Of a stretch of DNA of 64,000 nucleotides, positions 45,719-53,695 are shown piece after piece (the first letter of the stretch is position 1; the number at the start of each line of letters is the position of its first letter). The stretch is from the NCBI GenBank assembly GCA_963744105.1, contig CAVUSJ010000004.1:186001-250000 (forward strand), given 5' to 3'. The DNA is from DASUPK01 sp963744105. GTDB taxonomy: Bacteria; Actinomycetota; Thermoleophilia; Solirubrobacterales; 70-9. A program made the translations under genes and the position numbers. The notes under the pieces were generated by a model. That model saw only the letters and a program-made list of their open reading frames with translations. It made no database searches and was not told the DNA's origin.

Positions 45719-47565
45719 TGGCCAACGCGCGCAAGGGGATGATGGTCGATGAGCGCTACCGGCTCGATCACAAGATCGGCTCGGGCGGGATGGCGGACGT
45801 CTGGCTGGCCGAGGACACCGAGCTCGACCGCCAGGTCGCGATCAAGATCCTCCACGACCGCTTCGCCCAGGACGGGGAATTCGTCCAGCGTTTCCAGCGC
45901 GAGGCGCAGTCGGCCGCCGGCCTCCAGCATCCGAACGTGGTGGGGGTCTTCGACCGCGGCGAGTTCCGGGACACCTACTTCATCGCCATGGAGTACGTCG
46001 ACGGCCCCTCGCTCAAGGACCTCGTCAAGGGCGGGATGGGGACCAAGGACGCGATCGACTTCACCCGCCAGATCCTGAACGCGGCTCGCTTCGCGCACCG
46101 CAAGGGGATCATCCACCGCGACCTGAAACCCCAGAACGTCCTGATCGACGACGAGGGCCGGGCCCGGGTCGCCGACTTCGGGATCGCGCGCGGCGGCGAG
46201 AACTCGGATATCACCGCGACCGGCTCGGTGATGGGGACGGCTCAGTACCTCTCTCCGGAGCAGGCGCAGGGCAAGCCGACGACGCCGAGCTCGGACATCT
46301 ACTCGATCGGCGTGATCCTCTACGAGGCCCTGACGGGCCGCGTCCCGTTCGAGGGCGACAGCGCCGTCGCCGTCGCGCTCAAGCAGGTGTCGGAGACTCC
46401 GAGGCGTCCCAGCGCGATCAATCCGAACATCCCGCCGGCGCTCGACGCAGTCGTCATGCGGGCGTTGGCGAAGGACCCCGAGGCGCGGTTCAAGGACGCT
46501 GACGCGTTCCTGAAGGCGCTCGACGCGGCGGAGAAGGCGCCGGATACTCCGCGGCCCCAGGACACCGCCGCCTATGCGGCCGTCTCCCCGGAGGGCGAGA
46601 CCGATCTCCCGGTCGTCGAGGAGGAGGAGTACGAGGAGTACGACGCGGACCGGCGGAAGCGCTGGCGGTGGATCGTGATCGCCCTTCTGGCCTGCGGTGT
46701 CGCGGCGCTGGTCGCGTACGCGCTCACCCGGCCGCAGCAGGTCGCGATCCCCGACGTGATCGGCAAGACCTCCGATCAGGCGAACCAGATCCTCGACAGC
46801 AAGGGCTTCAAGGTGGCCATCAAGGCCGTGCCGAGCGCCGCCCCGCGCGATCAGGTGGTCGAGCAGGATCCGATCCCGACCGACCGCGGAGGGGGCAAGG
46901 CCGAGGAGGGCTCCACGGTGACCCTCAGCGTCAGCTCCGGGCCCGCCGTACGCGCCGTGCCATCCGTCGTGGGCCTGAGCCAGGCCGACGCGACCAAACG
47001 CCTGGAGAAGACCGGCTTCAAGGTCAACGTCATGCAGCAGTACTCGAAGTCCGTCCCGAGGGGGTCCGTGATCGGTACGTCACCGCCGGCCGGCACCCAG
47101 CTCTCGACGCTCCAGCCCGTGACCCTGCTGGTCTCGCGCGGCGCCAACACGGTGGTCGTGCCCAACGTCGTCGGCCTCAATGACCAGCAGGCGCTGGCGG
47201 CGCTGTCGAACGCCGGGCTCTCGGGCACCGAGGTCCAGAAGGACTCCACCGAGCCGCAGGGCAAGGTCCTCAGCCAGAGCCCCGGAGCCGGCAAGCGCGT
47301 GCCGCGTGGCTCGCAGGTGACGATCTTCGCCTCGACCGGCGCGATCACCGTCCCCGACGTCACGGGCATGCTGCGCAAGGATGCCGTCAACGCGCTCAAG
47401 AAGGCGGGCTTCACCGTCGCCGTGACCGAGCAGACGACCAGCGACCCCACCCAGGTCGGCTTCGTGATCTCCGAGTTCCCGCCCGGCGGCTCCCGCGGGC
47501 AGCGGGGAGACACCGTGACGATCTCGGTCGGAGTCTCGTCCCCGACCCCGACCACGCCGGGCTGA
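45718..47565 (+). CDS. pknB: Ser/Thr protein kinase PknB with four PASTA repeats
   Basis: Growth-regulating kinase that senses muropeptides or lipid II. 615 residues. The kinase domain (1-280) has IGSGGMADVWLAEDTELDRQVAIKI, HRDLKPQNVLID, DFGIARGG and a GTAQYLSPEQ activation segment. There is one membrane helix (about 318-338), then four PASTA repeats beginning AIPDVIGKTS, VPSVVGLSQ, VPNVVGLND and VPDVTGMLR. The start is GTG overlapping the pbpA stop; its stop overlaps the ddl start (TGATG). It is the only PASTA kinase in the window. Confidence 0.96.
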   Translation: MANARKGMMVDERYRLDHKIGSGGMADVWLAEDTELDRQVAIKILHDRFAQDGEFVQRFQREAQSAAGLQHPNVVGVFDRGEFRDTYFIAMEYVDGPSLKDLVKGGMGTKDAIDFTRQILNAARFAHRKGIIHRDLKPQNVLIDDEGRARVADFGIARGGENSDITATGSVMGTAQYLSPEQAQGKPTTPSSDIYSIGVILYEALTGRVPFEGDSAVAVALKQVSETPRRPSAINPNIPPALDAVVMRALAKDPEARFKDADAFLKALDAAEKAPDTPRPQDTAAYAAVSPEGETDLPVVEEEEYEEYDADRRKRWRWIVIALLACGVAALVAYALTRPQQVAIPDVIGKTSDQANQILDSKGFKVAIKAVPSAAPRDQVVEQDPIPTDRGGGKAEEGSTVTLSVSSGPAVRAVPSVVGLSQADATKRLEKTGFKVNVMQQYSKSVPRGSVIGTSPPAGTQLSTLQPVTLLVSRGANTVVVPNVVGLNDQQALAALSNAGLSGTEVQKDSTEPQGKVLSQSPGAGKRVPRGSQVTIFASTGAITVPDVTGMLRKDAVNALKKAGFTVAVTEQTTSDPTQVGFVISEFPPGGSRGQRGDTVTISVGVSSPTPTTPG

Positions 47566-48530
47566 TGCTGGTCGCGGTGCTCGGCGGAGGGACCTCGTCC
47601 GAGCACGAGGTGTCCCTGCGCTCCGCCGCCTCGGTCGCCGCGGGCCTCCGCGAGGCCGGGCACGAGACCATCGAGGTGACGATCGAGCGCGACGGCCGCT
47701 GGAGCGCCGGCGGCGAGGCGATCAGCTTCACGCCGGCGGGAGGGCTGCTGGACTGCGACGTGGCGTTCCCGGTGCTGCACGGCCCCGGTGGGGAGGACGG
47801 CAGCGTGCAGGGGCTCCTCGAGGTGCTCGGCGTCCCCTACGCGGGCTCCGACGTCGAGGCGTCGGCGATCTGCATGGACAAGCTGGTCTTCAAGGACCTG
47901 CTTGCGCGTCACGGGATTCCGCAGGTCGACTACTGTCGCGCCGGCGAGCCGGAGTGGAAGGCGATCGCCTCGGGGTTCGGCCGGCCGCTCTGGGTGAAGC
48001 CGGCCAGGCTCGGCTCCAGCGTCGGCATCTCACCCGCTTCGGGCACCGACGAGCTCGACCGCGCGGTCGAGGCGGCCGCCCGCCACGACCCGCGCGTGAT
48101 CGTCGAGGCGCCCGCGCCCGGCAAGGAGGTCGAGTGCTCGCTCTTGGGCAACGAGGACCCGGTCGCCTCGCCTCCGGGCGAGATCGACACCAAGGGGCAC
48201 GATTGGTACGACTTTGAGTCGAAGTACGCGGAGGGCGGCATGGAGCTGGTGATCCCGGCCCGGATCTCGGAGGAGGCGACCGAGAGGCTTCGCGAGCTGG
48301 CGCGGCAGGTGTTCATGCTCTGCGGGTGCAGCGGGCTCGCCCGCTGCGACTTCTTCGTCGACGGCGACGAGGTCCTCGTCAACGAGCTCAACACCATTCC
48401 CGGCTTCACGGAGACCAGCGTCTACGGCAAGCTCTTCGAGGCGGACGGGATCTCCTATCCGGAGCTCTGCGACCGGCTGGTGAAGCTCGCGATCGAGCGG
48501 CACGAGAAAAGCCGCTCGTACAAGTTCTAA
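47565..48530 (+). CDS. ddl: D-alanine--D-alanine ligase (second copy)
   Basis: ATP-grasp ligase, 321 residues. It has LGGGTSSEHEVSLRS (canonical EHEVS, unlike the first copy), LHGPGGEDGSVQ, MDKLVFKDLL, WVKPARLGSSVGI, YDFESKYAEGG with the Ddl Tyr-Lys-Tyr loop, and ELNTIPGFTETS. Its ATG shares one base with the pknB stop, so it is translationally coupled to the PASTA kinase. Mycobacterial Ddl is known to be a kinase substrate, which suits the coupling. It is the likelier main ligase because of its canonical motif and wall context. Confidence 0.95.
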   Translation: MLVAVLGGGTSSEHEVSLRSAASVAAGLREAGHETIEVTIERDGRWSAGGEAISFTPAGGLLDCDVAFPVLHGPGGEDGSVQGLLEVLGVPYAGSDVEASAICMDKLVFKDLLARHGIPQVDYCRAGEPEWKAIASGFGRPLWVKPARLGSSVGISPASGTDELDRAVEAAARHDPRVIVEAPAPGKEVECSLLGNEDPVASPPGEIDTKGHDWYDFESKYAEGGMELVIPARISEEATERLRELARQVFMLCGCSGLARCDFFVDGDEVLVNELNTIPGFTETSVYGKLFEADGISYPELCDRLVKLAIERHEKSRSYKF

Positions 48531-48592
48531 GGGTCAGGGTTGCCAAGCCACCCGCGCCCCCGCCCCGCACGCCCGGACGCGAAGCGGAGGAC

Positions 48593-48616
48593 GTGCGGTT
48601 ATGGCGAAGCCGTCTA
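48593..48616 (-). repeat. Stop-anchored repeat relative at kinase 3' end
   Basis: On the minus strand the stop TAG and following bases read TAGACGGCTTCGCCATAACC. It matches TAGACCGGCTTCGCCATCGG after the SDR stop (35944-35963) except one indel and the last bases. It lies in the 83-base spacer between convergent ddl and the kinase gene, where I see no gene. Confidence 0.5.
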
Positions 48617-50101
48617 CTTCAGCAACCGTACGTCCGAGATTTCCATCTGGTACCGCCCCGGATCGTCCTTGGCGGATGGCAGCTTGGTAACCCAGATCAG
48701 GAACGACTTGGCTGCCTTGCCGGGCAGCGAGACCGTCTCGCTTCCCCCGCCGTTCGAGACATTGGCGACCGGCTGGCCCCAGCTGGAGAGGTCGCTCGGC
48801 GGGGATCCGCTCGACTCGTAGATCTGGGCGTCGTAGCCGGGGGTGGATGACCTGATCACCATCGACCTGGCGGTGACGTTGCTGCCCGCATCGATCGCGA
48901 GGCCGACGCCGTCCTTGAGGCCGCCGAAATCCGGGGTGTCGTAGTGCTCGCTCGACCAGGCGGTTCCGGTCGGGTTCGAGTCGACCGCCAGGCGCTCCGT
49001 TCCCGTCTCGCGCTGATCGCCCTCCGGGTCGAACTCGCTGGCGGCGCCCGAGGAAAGGCGGATCTCGCCGCTCCCGCCGCCCGTGGAGCCGTTTCCACCC
49101 AGGTCGATGTGCTCGCCGCCGAAGATGATTGCCGCGGCGATCAGGGCGACCCCCACGATTCCCATGACGATCCCGATCCAGGGCCGCCGCCGGCCCCCGA
49201 GGCGGCGTCGCGCCTTGGGCACGGAGTCGAGGACGCTCGTCGCCTCGCCGGTCGTGCCGCCGCGCCGCGCCGCCTCGACCTCGAGCGTCTGCTCCAGGTC
49301 CCGCACCATCTCGGCGACCGTGCTGTAGCGGTCGCGGGGATCCTTGGTCGTCGCCCGGTCGACCACTGAAGCGACCACGGCCGAGACCTCCGGCCGCTTG
49401 GCCTGCACGTCGGGCATCGGCTCGTTGACGTGCTTCATCGCGACGCCGACCTGCGTCTCGGCCTGGAAGGGCACGTCGCCCGTCAGCATCTCGTAGAGCA
49501 CGACGCCGAGCGAGTAGACGTCGGAGCGCTCGTCGACGTCCTCGCCCATCGCCTGCTCGGGGGAGACGTAGTCGGTGGTGCCCAGCACGCGCCCGGTCGC
49601 GGTCAGCCCCTTGGACTCGAGGGACCGCGCGATCCCGAAGTCGGTCACCTTCGCCCGGCCGTCGGGATCGATCAGCACGTTCTGGGGCTTGACATCGCGG
49701 TGGACGAGCTTGCGGGCGTGAGCGGCGGTCAGCCCCCTGCCGATCTCGATCGCGTAGGCGACCGCCTCGTCGACCGGCAGCGGCCCATCGTCCTGGATCC
49801 GCCGCTTCAGCGTGCGCCCGTCGATGTACTCGAAGACGATGTATGGGCGCCCGTCGTCCTCACCCGCGTCGATGACGCCGACGAGATTGGGATGGGAGAG
49901 GCGCGCCGCGGAGCGGGCCTCGCGGCGGAAGCGCTCGAGCTGGTCGGCCTCCTCGGAGATCTCGCGATGGAGCAGCTTGACCGCCACGGGGCGGTCGAGG
50001 ACCTCGTCGTTGGCCAGATAGACCGTCGACATGCCGCCGGAGCCCAGCTTCGACTCGAGCCGGTAGCGGCCCGAGAGTACGGTGGAGCTCAAGCGTTCCA
50101 A
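48614..50101 (-). CDS. Ser/Thr protein kinase with extracytoplasmic discoidin-like domain
   Basis: 495 residues from TTG 50101. The kinase domain (10-275) has LGSGGMSTVYLANDEVLDRPVAVKLL, VHRDVKPQNVLIDPDG, FGIARSLESKG, GTTDYVSPEQAMGEDVDERSDVYSLG. One membrane helix (about 308-330) is followed by a Gly/Ser linker and a ~140-residue beta-rich domain (TGTAWSSEHYDTPDFGGLKDG, then TARSMVIRSSTPGYDAQIYE). Its layout resembles discoidin/F5-F8-type carbohydrate-binding folds. It opposes the main cluster direction. The external ligand is unknown. Confidence 0.92.
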   Translation of the reverse strand: MERLSSTVLSGRYRLESKLGSGGMSTVYLANDEVLDRPVAVKLLHREISEEADQLERFRREARSAARLSHPNLVGVIDAGEDDGRPYIVFEYIDGRTLKRRIQDDGPLPVDEAVAYAIEIGRGLTAAHARKLVHRDVKPQNVLIDPDGRAKVTDFGIARSLESKGLTATGRVLGTTDYVSPEQAMGEDVDERSDVYSLGVVLYEMLTGDVPFQAETQVGVAMKHVNEPMPDVQAKRPEVSAVVASVVDRATTKDPRDRYSTVAEMVRDLEQTLEVEAARRGGTTGEATSVLDSVPKARRRLGGRRRPWIGIVMGIVGVALIAAAIIFGGEHIDLGGNGSTGGGSGEIRLSSGAASEFDPEGDQRETGTERLAVDSNPTGTAWSSEHYDTPDFGGLKDGVGLAIDAGSNVTARSMVIRSSTPGYDAQIYESSGSPPSDLSSWGQPVANVSNGGGSETVSLPGKAAKSFLIWVTKLPSAKDDPGRYQMEISDVRLLK

Positions 50102-50174
50102 CTGATCTGCCTTTGCATCGCGCTGTATTTTCGCCGTCCGTCGTCCCAGCCGCTGAGAGCCAGCGCCCGAACGA

Positions 50175-51056
50175 ATGATGACTGTCCAGGTCCGCTTCTA
50201 CACAGATCCCGCCTGTCCCTGGTCCTGGGCCGCCGAGCCGGCGCTGCGGAGGCTGATGTGGGAGTTCGAGGGCGAGCTCGAATTCGTCTGGGTGATGGGC
50301 GGGCTGGCACGGCGCTATGGCCGCGAATACCGCGACGAGGAGGGGCGGATTGGACAAGGGCCCGACTGCTACGCCGACCTGATCTCGCACTGGCTCGGGG
50401 TCGCCGCCGACGGCCTGATGCCGACCGATCCCAGGATCTGGACCGAGAATCCACTTACCTCGACCTACCCGGCCTGCCAGGCGGTAAAGGCCGCGTCCGA
50501 GCAGGGCTGGGAGGCGGGCTACCGCTATCTGCGCCGCGTGCGCGAGGGGATCATGTTCGAGCGCCGGAAGCTCGATCACCCCGAGGCGCTGAAGGCCGAG
50601 GCCGCTCCGGCGAAGATCGACCGCGAGCGTTTCGAGATCGACCTCTTCTCCGAGGCGATCACCGAGGCCTTCGGCGCCGACCTCGAGGAGGTCCGCAACC
50701 CACCGGACGCGGCGCGCGAGGCGGGCGCGGTGCGTCGGACCGAGGGCAAGGAGCGGGTCAGCTTCCCCACGGCGATGTTCGTCGGCGGGGACGGGTCAAG
50801 CGGTGTCTGGGGGGATGCGCGATCACATCCGGCCCTTCGGGATGCCGCGCTGGCCGCAGGGGCCAGGCAGGTCAACGAGGGCGCGCTCGAGCCCCAGGCG
50901 GCGATCCGGCGCTTCGGCCGCTGCGCGACGCGCGAGCTCGAGCTCCTGGCGGAGAGGCCGCTGCCGGTCCTGGAGGCCGAGCTCTGGGAGATGGCCCGGG
51001 ACTGGAAGCTGAAGCCGGTCCGGGTCCTGACCGGCGTCCTCTGGGAGCCGGCCTAG
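50175..51056 (+). CDS. DsbA-family thioredoxin-like protein (SpxH/FrnE-like)
   Basis: Cytoplasmic thioredoxin-fold protein of 293 residues with no signal peptide. It starts VQVRFYTDPACPWSWAAEPAL. The CPWS pair lacks the second Cys of a CxxC motif, as in the SpxH/YjbH and 2-hydroxychromene-isomerase branches, so it is unlikely to be a classical thiol oxidase. VSFPTAMFVGGDG has the usual cis-Pro region. It is divergent from the kinase. Its stop interlocks with the purM stop in a CTAG. Confidence 0.85.
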   Translation: MMTVQVRFYTDPACPWSWAAEPALRRLMWEFEGELEFVWVMGGLARRYGREYRDEEGRIGQGPDCYADLISHWLGVAADGLMPTDPRIWTENPLTSTYPACQAVKAASEQGWEAGYRYLRRVREGIMFERRKLDHPEALKAEAAPAKIDRERFEIDLFSEAITEAFGADLEEVRNPPDAAREAGAVRRTEGKERVSFPTAMFVGGDGSSGVWGDARSHPALRDAALAAGARQVNEGALEPQAAIRRFGRCATRELELLAERPLPVLEAELWEMARDWKLKPVRVLTGVLWEPA

Positions 51057-52051
51057 CCCCGGCTGACGGCCGGGAGTCCCTCGGCGGCGCGCCCGATGCG
51101 TCTCGCCTCGGGGTAATGCCCCTGCAGCGCCCTCAGCGCCGCCTCCTCGTCTGCCGCAGCGACGACCACGCAGAAGCCGCAGCCCATGTTGAAGACCTCG
51201 TGCATCTCCTCGTCCGAGACCTCGCCCAGCTCCTGGATCAGCTCGAAGACCGGCGGCACCGGCAGCGGATCGTCGATTTCGTAGGCGATGTCCGCCTCCA
51301 GGCGGAGCAGGTTGTCGAGCCCGCTCGAGGTGATGTGCGCGAGGCCCCGCACGTCGACGTCGGAGCGCAGCAGTTCCACGACGGGCTTCACGTAGATCTC
51401 CGTCGGCTCGAGCAGGACGTCGCCCAGCGGACGCCCGAGACGCTCGTCGTCGAGCGGGATGTCCGCCAGGGCTGAGCGCGCCAGGGTGTAGCCGTTCGAG
51501 TGCAGCCCGGAGGAGGGGAGGCCGATCACCGGGTCACCAGGCTCGATCGCGGAGCCCGTGACCAGCGCATCGAGCTGGACGACTCCGAAGCAGGCGCCGG
51601 CAAGGTCGAGGCCGTTGATCAGCTGGCCGAGCTGCGCCAGCTCCCCGCCGACGATCTCGATTCCCGCCAGCTCGGCGCCGCGCGCCAGGCCGACGCCGAT
51701 CGCGCCGGCGACCTCCGCATTCGCCCGCTCGACGGCCAGGTAGTCGACCATCGCGAGCGGCTCGGCGCCCACGCAGATCACGTCGTTGACATTCATCGCG
51801 ATGCAATCGATCCCGACCGTGTCCCAGCGGCCCAGCTGCTCGGCGAGGACGAGCTTGGTGCCGACCCCGTCGGTGCTGAGGGCGATGCCGAGCTCGTCGT
51901 TGATCCTCACGACGTTCGCGTAGTGGCCGCTGGCGAGGACCTGGCGGCTCTCAGTGGGCACCGACGCGCCGAGCGCAGCGACCAGCGCCCCGACGGCGCT
52001 GTCGGCGTCCCCCTGGCTGACGCCCGCCTTGGCGTACGCGTCGTCGCTCAC
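51053..52051 (-). CDS. purM: Phosphoribosylformylglycinamidine cyclo-ligase (AIR synthase)
   Basis: ATP-dependent ring closure in purine synthesis. From GTG 52051 it has 332 residues: YAKAGVSQGDADSAVGALV, ALSTDGVGTKLVLAEQLGRWD, IAMNVNDVICVGAEPLAMVDYLA, GGELAQLGQLI (Glu/Gly-rich active site), SSGLHSNGYTLAR, HITSSGLDNLLR and MGCGFCVVV. The GTG overlaps the uppP stop (GTGA); the longer frame to 52147 would duplicate uppP sequence. Its partner purF/purN are not in the window. Confidence 0.96.
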   Translation of the reverse strand: MSDDAYAKAGVSQGDADSAVGALVAALGASVPTESRQVLASGHYANVVRINDELGIALSTDGVGTKLVLAEQLGRWDTVGIDCIAMNVNDVICVGAEPLAMVDYLAVERANAEVAGAIGVGLARGAELAGIEIVGGELAQLGQLINGLDLAGACFGVVQLDALVTGSAIEPGDPVIGLPSSGLHSNGYTLARSALADIPLDDERLGRPLGDVLLEPTEIYVKPVVELLRSDVDVRGLAHITSSGLDNLLRLEADIAYEIDDPLPVPPVFELIQELGEVSDEEMHEVFNMGCGFCVVVAAADEEAALRALQGHYPEARRIGRAAEGLPAVSRG

Positions 52052-52926
52052 GCCGGAATGCCTTCCTTCGCCTCGGCCGGCGAGTAGCCCTCGGGACGCC
52101 CGTTGCCGGAGACGAACCGGGGGCGCTGGGCGCGGCGGCGGCGCCACAGGCTGGCCAGCACCGTGCCCGCGAGTCCCGCCCGGTAGGCGGCGTAGGGCCA
52201 GAGCGCGCTGTCGCGTTCCACCAGCCGGATCAGTTCCTGGGACGCGAGGGTGGAGGCGAAGGAGGTGGCGGTGCCGGCCGCGAAGCCGGCGCGGGCCTCC
52301 CGCGGAAGACCACGCCGCCGGAGTCGGACGCCCTTGAGGACGGCCGCGCCGACGATGACCGGCAGGGCCACCGTCCGGGAGAGCATGTTGGAGTGCTGCC
52401 GGGTGAAGCCGCGCCAGCGTGCGGCCGTCAGCGTTGCGCCGTTTCGCGACACGCCGGGTGCCAGCGCGGCGGCCTGGGCGAGACCGAGGGCGAGACCGTC
52501 GGCGGCCGTCGCGGTCCCGCGGTCCCTGACCTGGGGCCGGCGATCCGCGATCACCATGCCGGCCGCGCCCACCAGCAACCCAAGGGCGGTCGCCACCGGC
52601 CCACCGAGTCGCCGCTCGATCGGCTTCTCGAGCACGACGCCGAGCAGCGCCGGAGGGAGGAAGGAGAGCGCGATCACCGAGGCCTTGCGGCGGTCGAAGG
52701 ACCGCAGCTCTTCAGCGATCACCCGCCGCTGCCCCACGAGCAGCGCGGCGGCGGCACCCGCGTGCAGCGCGACCTCGAAGCTCTTCTGCAGCTCGGGGTC
52801 TCGCCCGTCCGCGTCCCACCCGGCGAGCCACGGAATCAGGGTGAGATGGGCGGAGCTGGAGACCGGAAGCAGCTCGGTCGGCCCCTGCACGACGCCGAGG
52901 ACGATCGCCCTCGACCGCCTCATCAT
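52048..52926 (-). CDS. uppP: Undecaprenyl-diphosphatase UppP (BacA)
   Basis: Recycles the lipid carrier for wall and polysaccharide synthesis. Membrane protein of 292 residues with the two diagnostic motifs VVQGPTELLPVSSSAHL (near 12-28) and LAPGVSRNGATLTAARW (near 150-166), and about seven helices. The ATG at 52926 overlaps the dedA stop (ATGATGA). The frame is open upstream to 53616 but this is a shadow of dedA. The pairing with dedA is consistent with lipid-carrier traffic, since DedA proteins include undecaprenyl-phosphate translocases. Confidence 0.94.
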   Translation of the reverse strand: MMRRSRAIVLGVVQGPTELLPVSSSAHLTLIPWLAGWDADGRDPELQKSFEVALHAGAAAALLVGQRRVIAEELRSFDRRKASVIALSFLPPALLGVVLEKPIERRLGGPVATALGLLVGAAGMVIADRRPQVRDRGTATAADGLALGLAQAAALAPGVSRNGATLTAARWRGFTRQHSNMLSRTVALPVIVGAAVLKGVRLRRRGLPREARAGFAAGTATSFASTLASQELIRLVERDSALWPYAAYRAGLAGTVLASLWRRRRAQRPRFVSGNGRPEGYSPAEAKEGIPA

Positions 52927-53573
52927 GAAGCGGGCTGCTCCTCGGCGTCGCCCGTCGGCTCCCCTGGGCCGCGGCGCCGCCTGATCAGCAGGTAGGCGAT
53001 CGCGGCGATGGCCGCGACCACGACGACGTAATCGAGGAAGGCGAGCTTCTGGTGCCACTTGTCCCAGTTGTGGCCGACGGCCTGGCCGATCACGGCGAGG
53101 CCCGAGAGCCAGATCACCGAGCCGGCGAGCGTGAACGGGATGAAGCGGCGCAGCGGCATCTCCGCCACGCCGGCGGGCAGCGAGATGAACGCGCGGACGA
53201 GGGGCAGGAGGCGGCCGACGAAGACGGTGATGTCGCCGTGCCGCTGGAACCACCCGTCCACCCAGTCGAGGCGCTTGCGGTCGATGTGGATCAGCTTGTT
53301 CCGCTCGAGCAGGTCGATGCGGCCGTAGTAACCGGCCGCGTAGGCGATCAGGCAGCCGATCAGCTCTCCGGCGACCCCGGCGGCGATCACGCCGAACAGG
53401 GTCAGATCGCCGTCGCTCACCTTGAAGCCGGCGAACAGCATCGTCGCCTCGCTCGGGATCGGGATGCAGGCGCTTCCGAGCATCGTCAGGACGAAGACGC
53501 CGGCATAGCCGACCGCGCCGATGAAATCGGTGCAGAGGTTGACGAGCGGATCGAGGAGGGCAGCGATAGGCAT
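52923..53573 (-). CDS. DedA-family membrane protein
   Basis: 216 residues. Starts with LVNLCTDFIGAVGYAGVFVLTMLGSACIPIPSEATMLFAGF, has GELIGCLIAYAAGYYGR, then DWVDGWFQRHGDITVFVGRLLPLVRAFISLPAGVAEM with the family Arg/Pro-rich loop. The C-tail is acidic. Some DedA members move undecaprenyl phosphate back across the membrane; the genetic link with uppP supports such a role as inference. Between it and the divergent epimerase gene are 122 bases with a CGCGCGGCG direct repeat and possible promoters. Confidence 0.93.
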   Translation of the reverse strand: MPIAALLDPLVNLCTDFIGAVGYAGVFVLTMLGSACIPIPSEATMLFAGFKVSDGDLTLFGVIAAGVAGELIGCLIAYAAGYYGRIDLLERNKLIHIDRKRLDWVDGWFQRHGDITVFVGRLLPLVRAFISLPAGVAEMPLRRFIPFTLAGSVIWLSGLAVIGQAVGHNWDKWHQKLAFLDYVVVVAAIAAIAYLLIRRRRGPGEPTGDAEEQPAS

Positions 53574-53695
53574 GAAATTCCGCGCGGCGAGGCGGCCTGC
53601 CCGCGCGGCGCCACATGGTAGGGATCTGCAGAACGCCTCGCGCGGATCCTTATCTTTCCCGGATTCGAGCGGGCCCCACTAGACTCGCTGATCGC

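Noticed and set aside
49430..51475. 681-codon open frame on + strand across kinase, DsbA-like and purM genes
   Set aside because: It spans three supported genes in the wrong phase or strand; composition is a low-complexity shadow.
53580..53615. CGCGCGGCG direct repeat between dedA and the epimerase gene
   Set aside because: Simple GC-rich sequence expected by chance in this genome; no copies of a longer unit seen.
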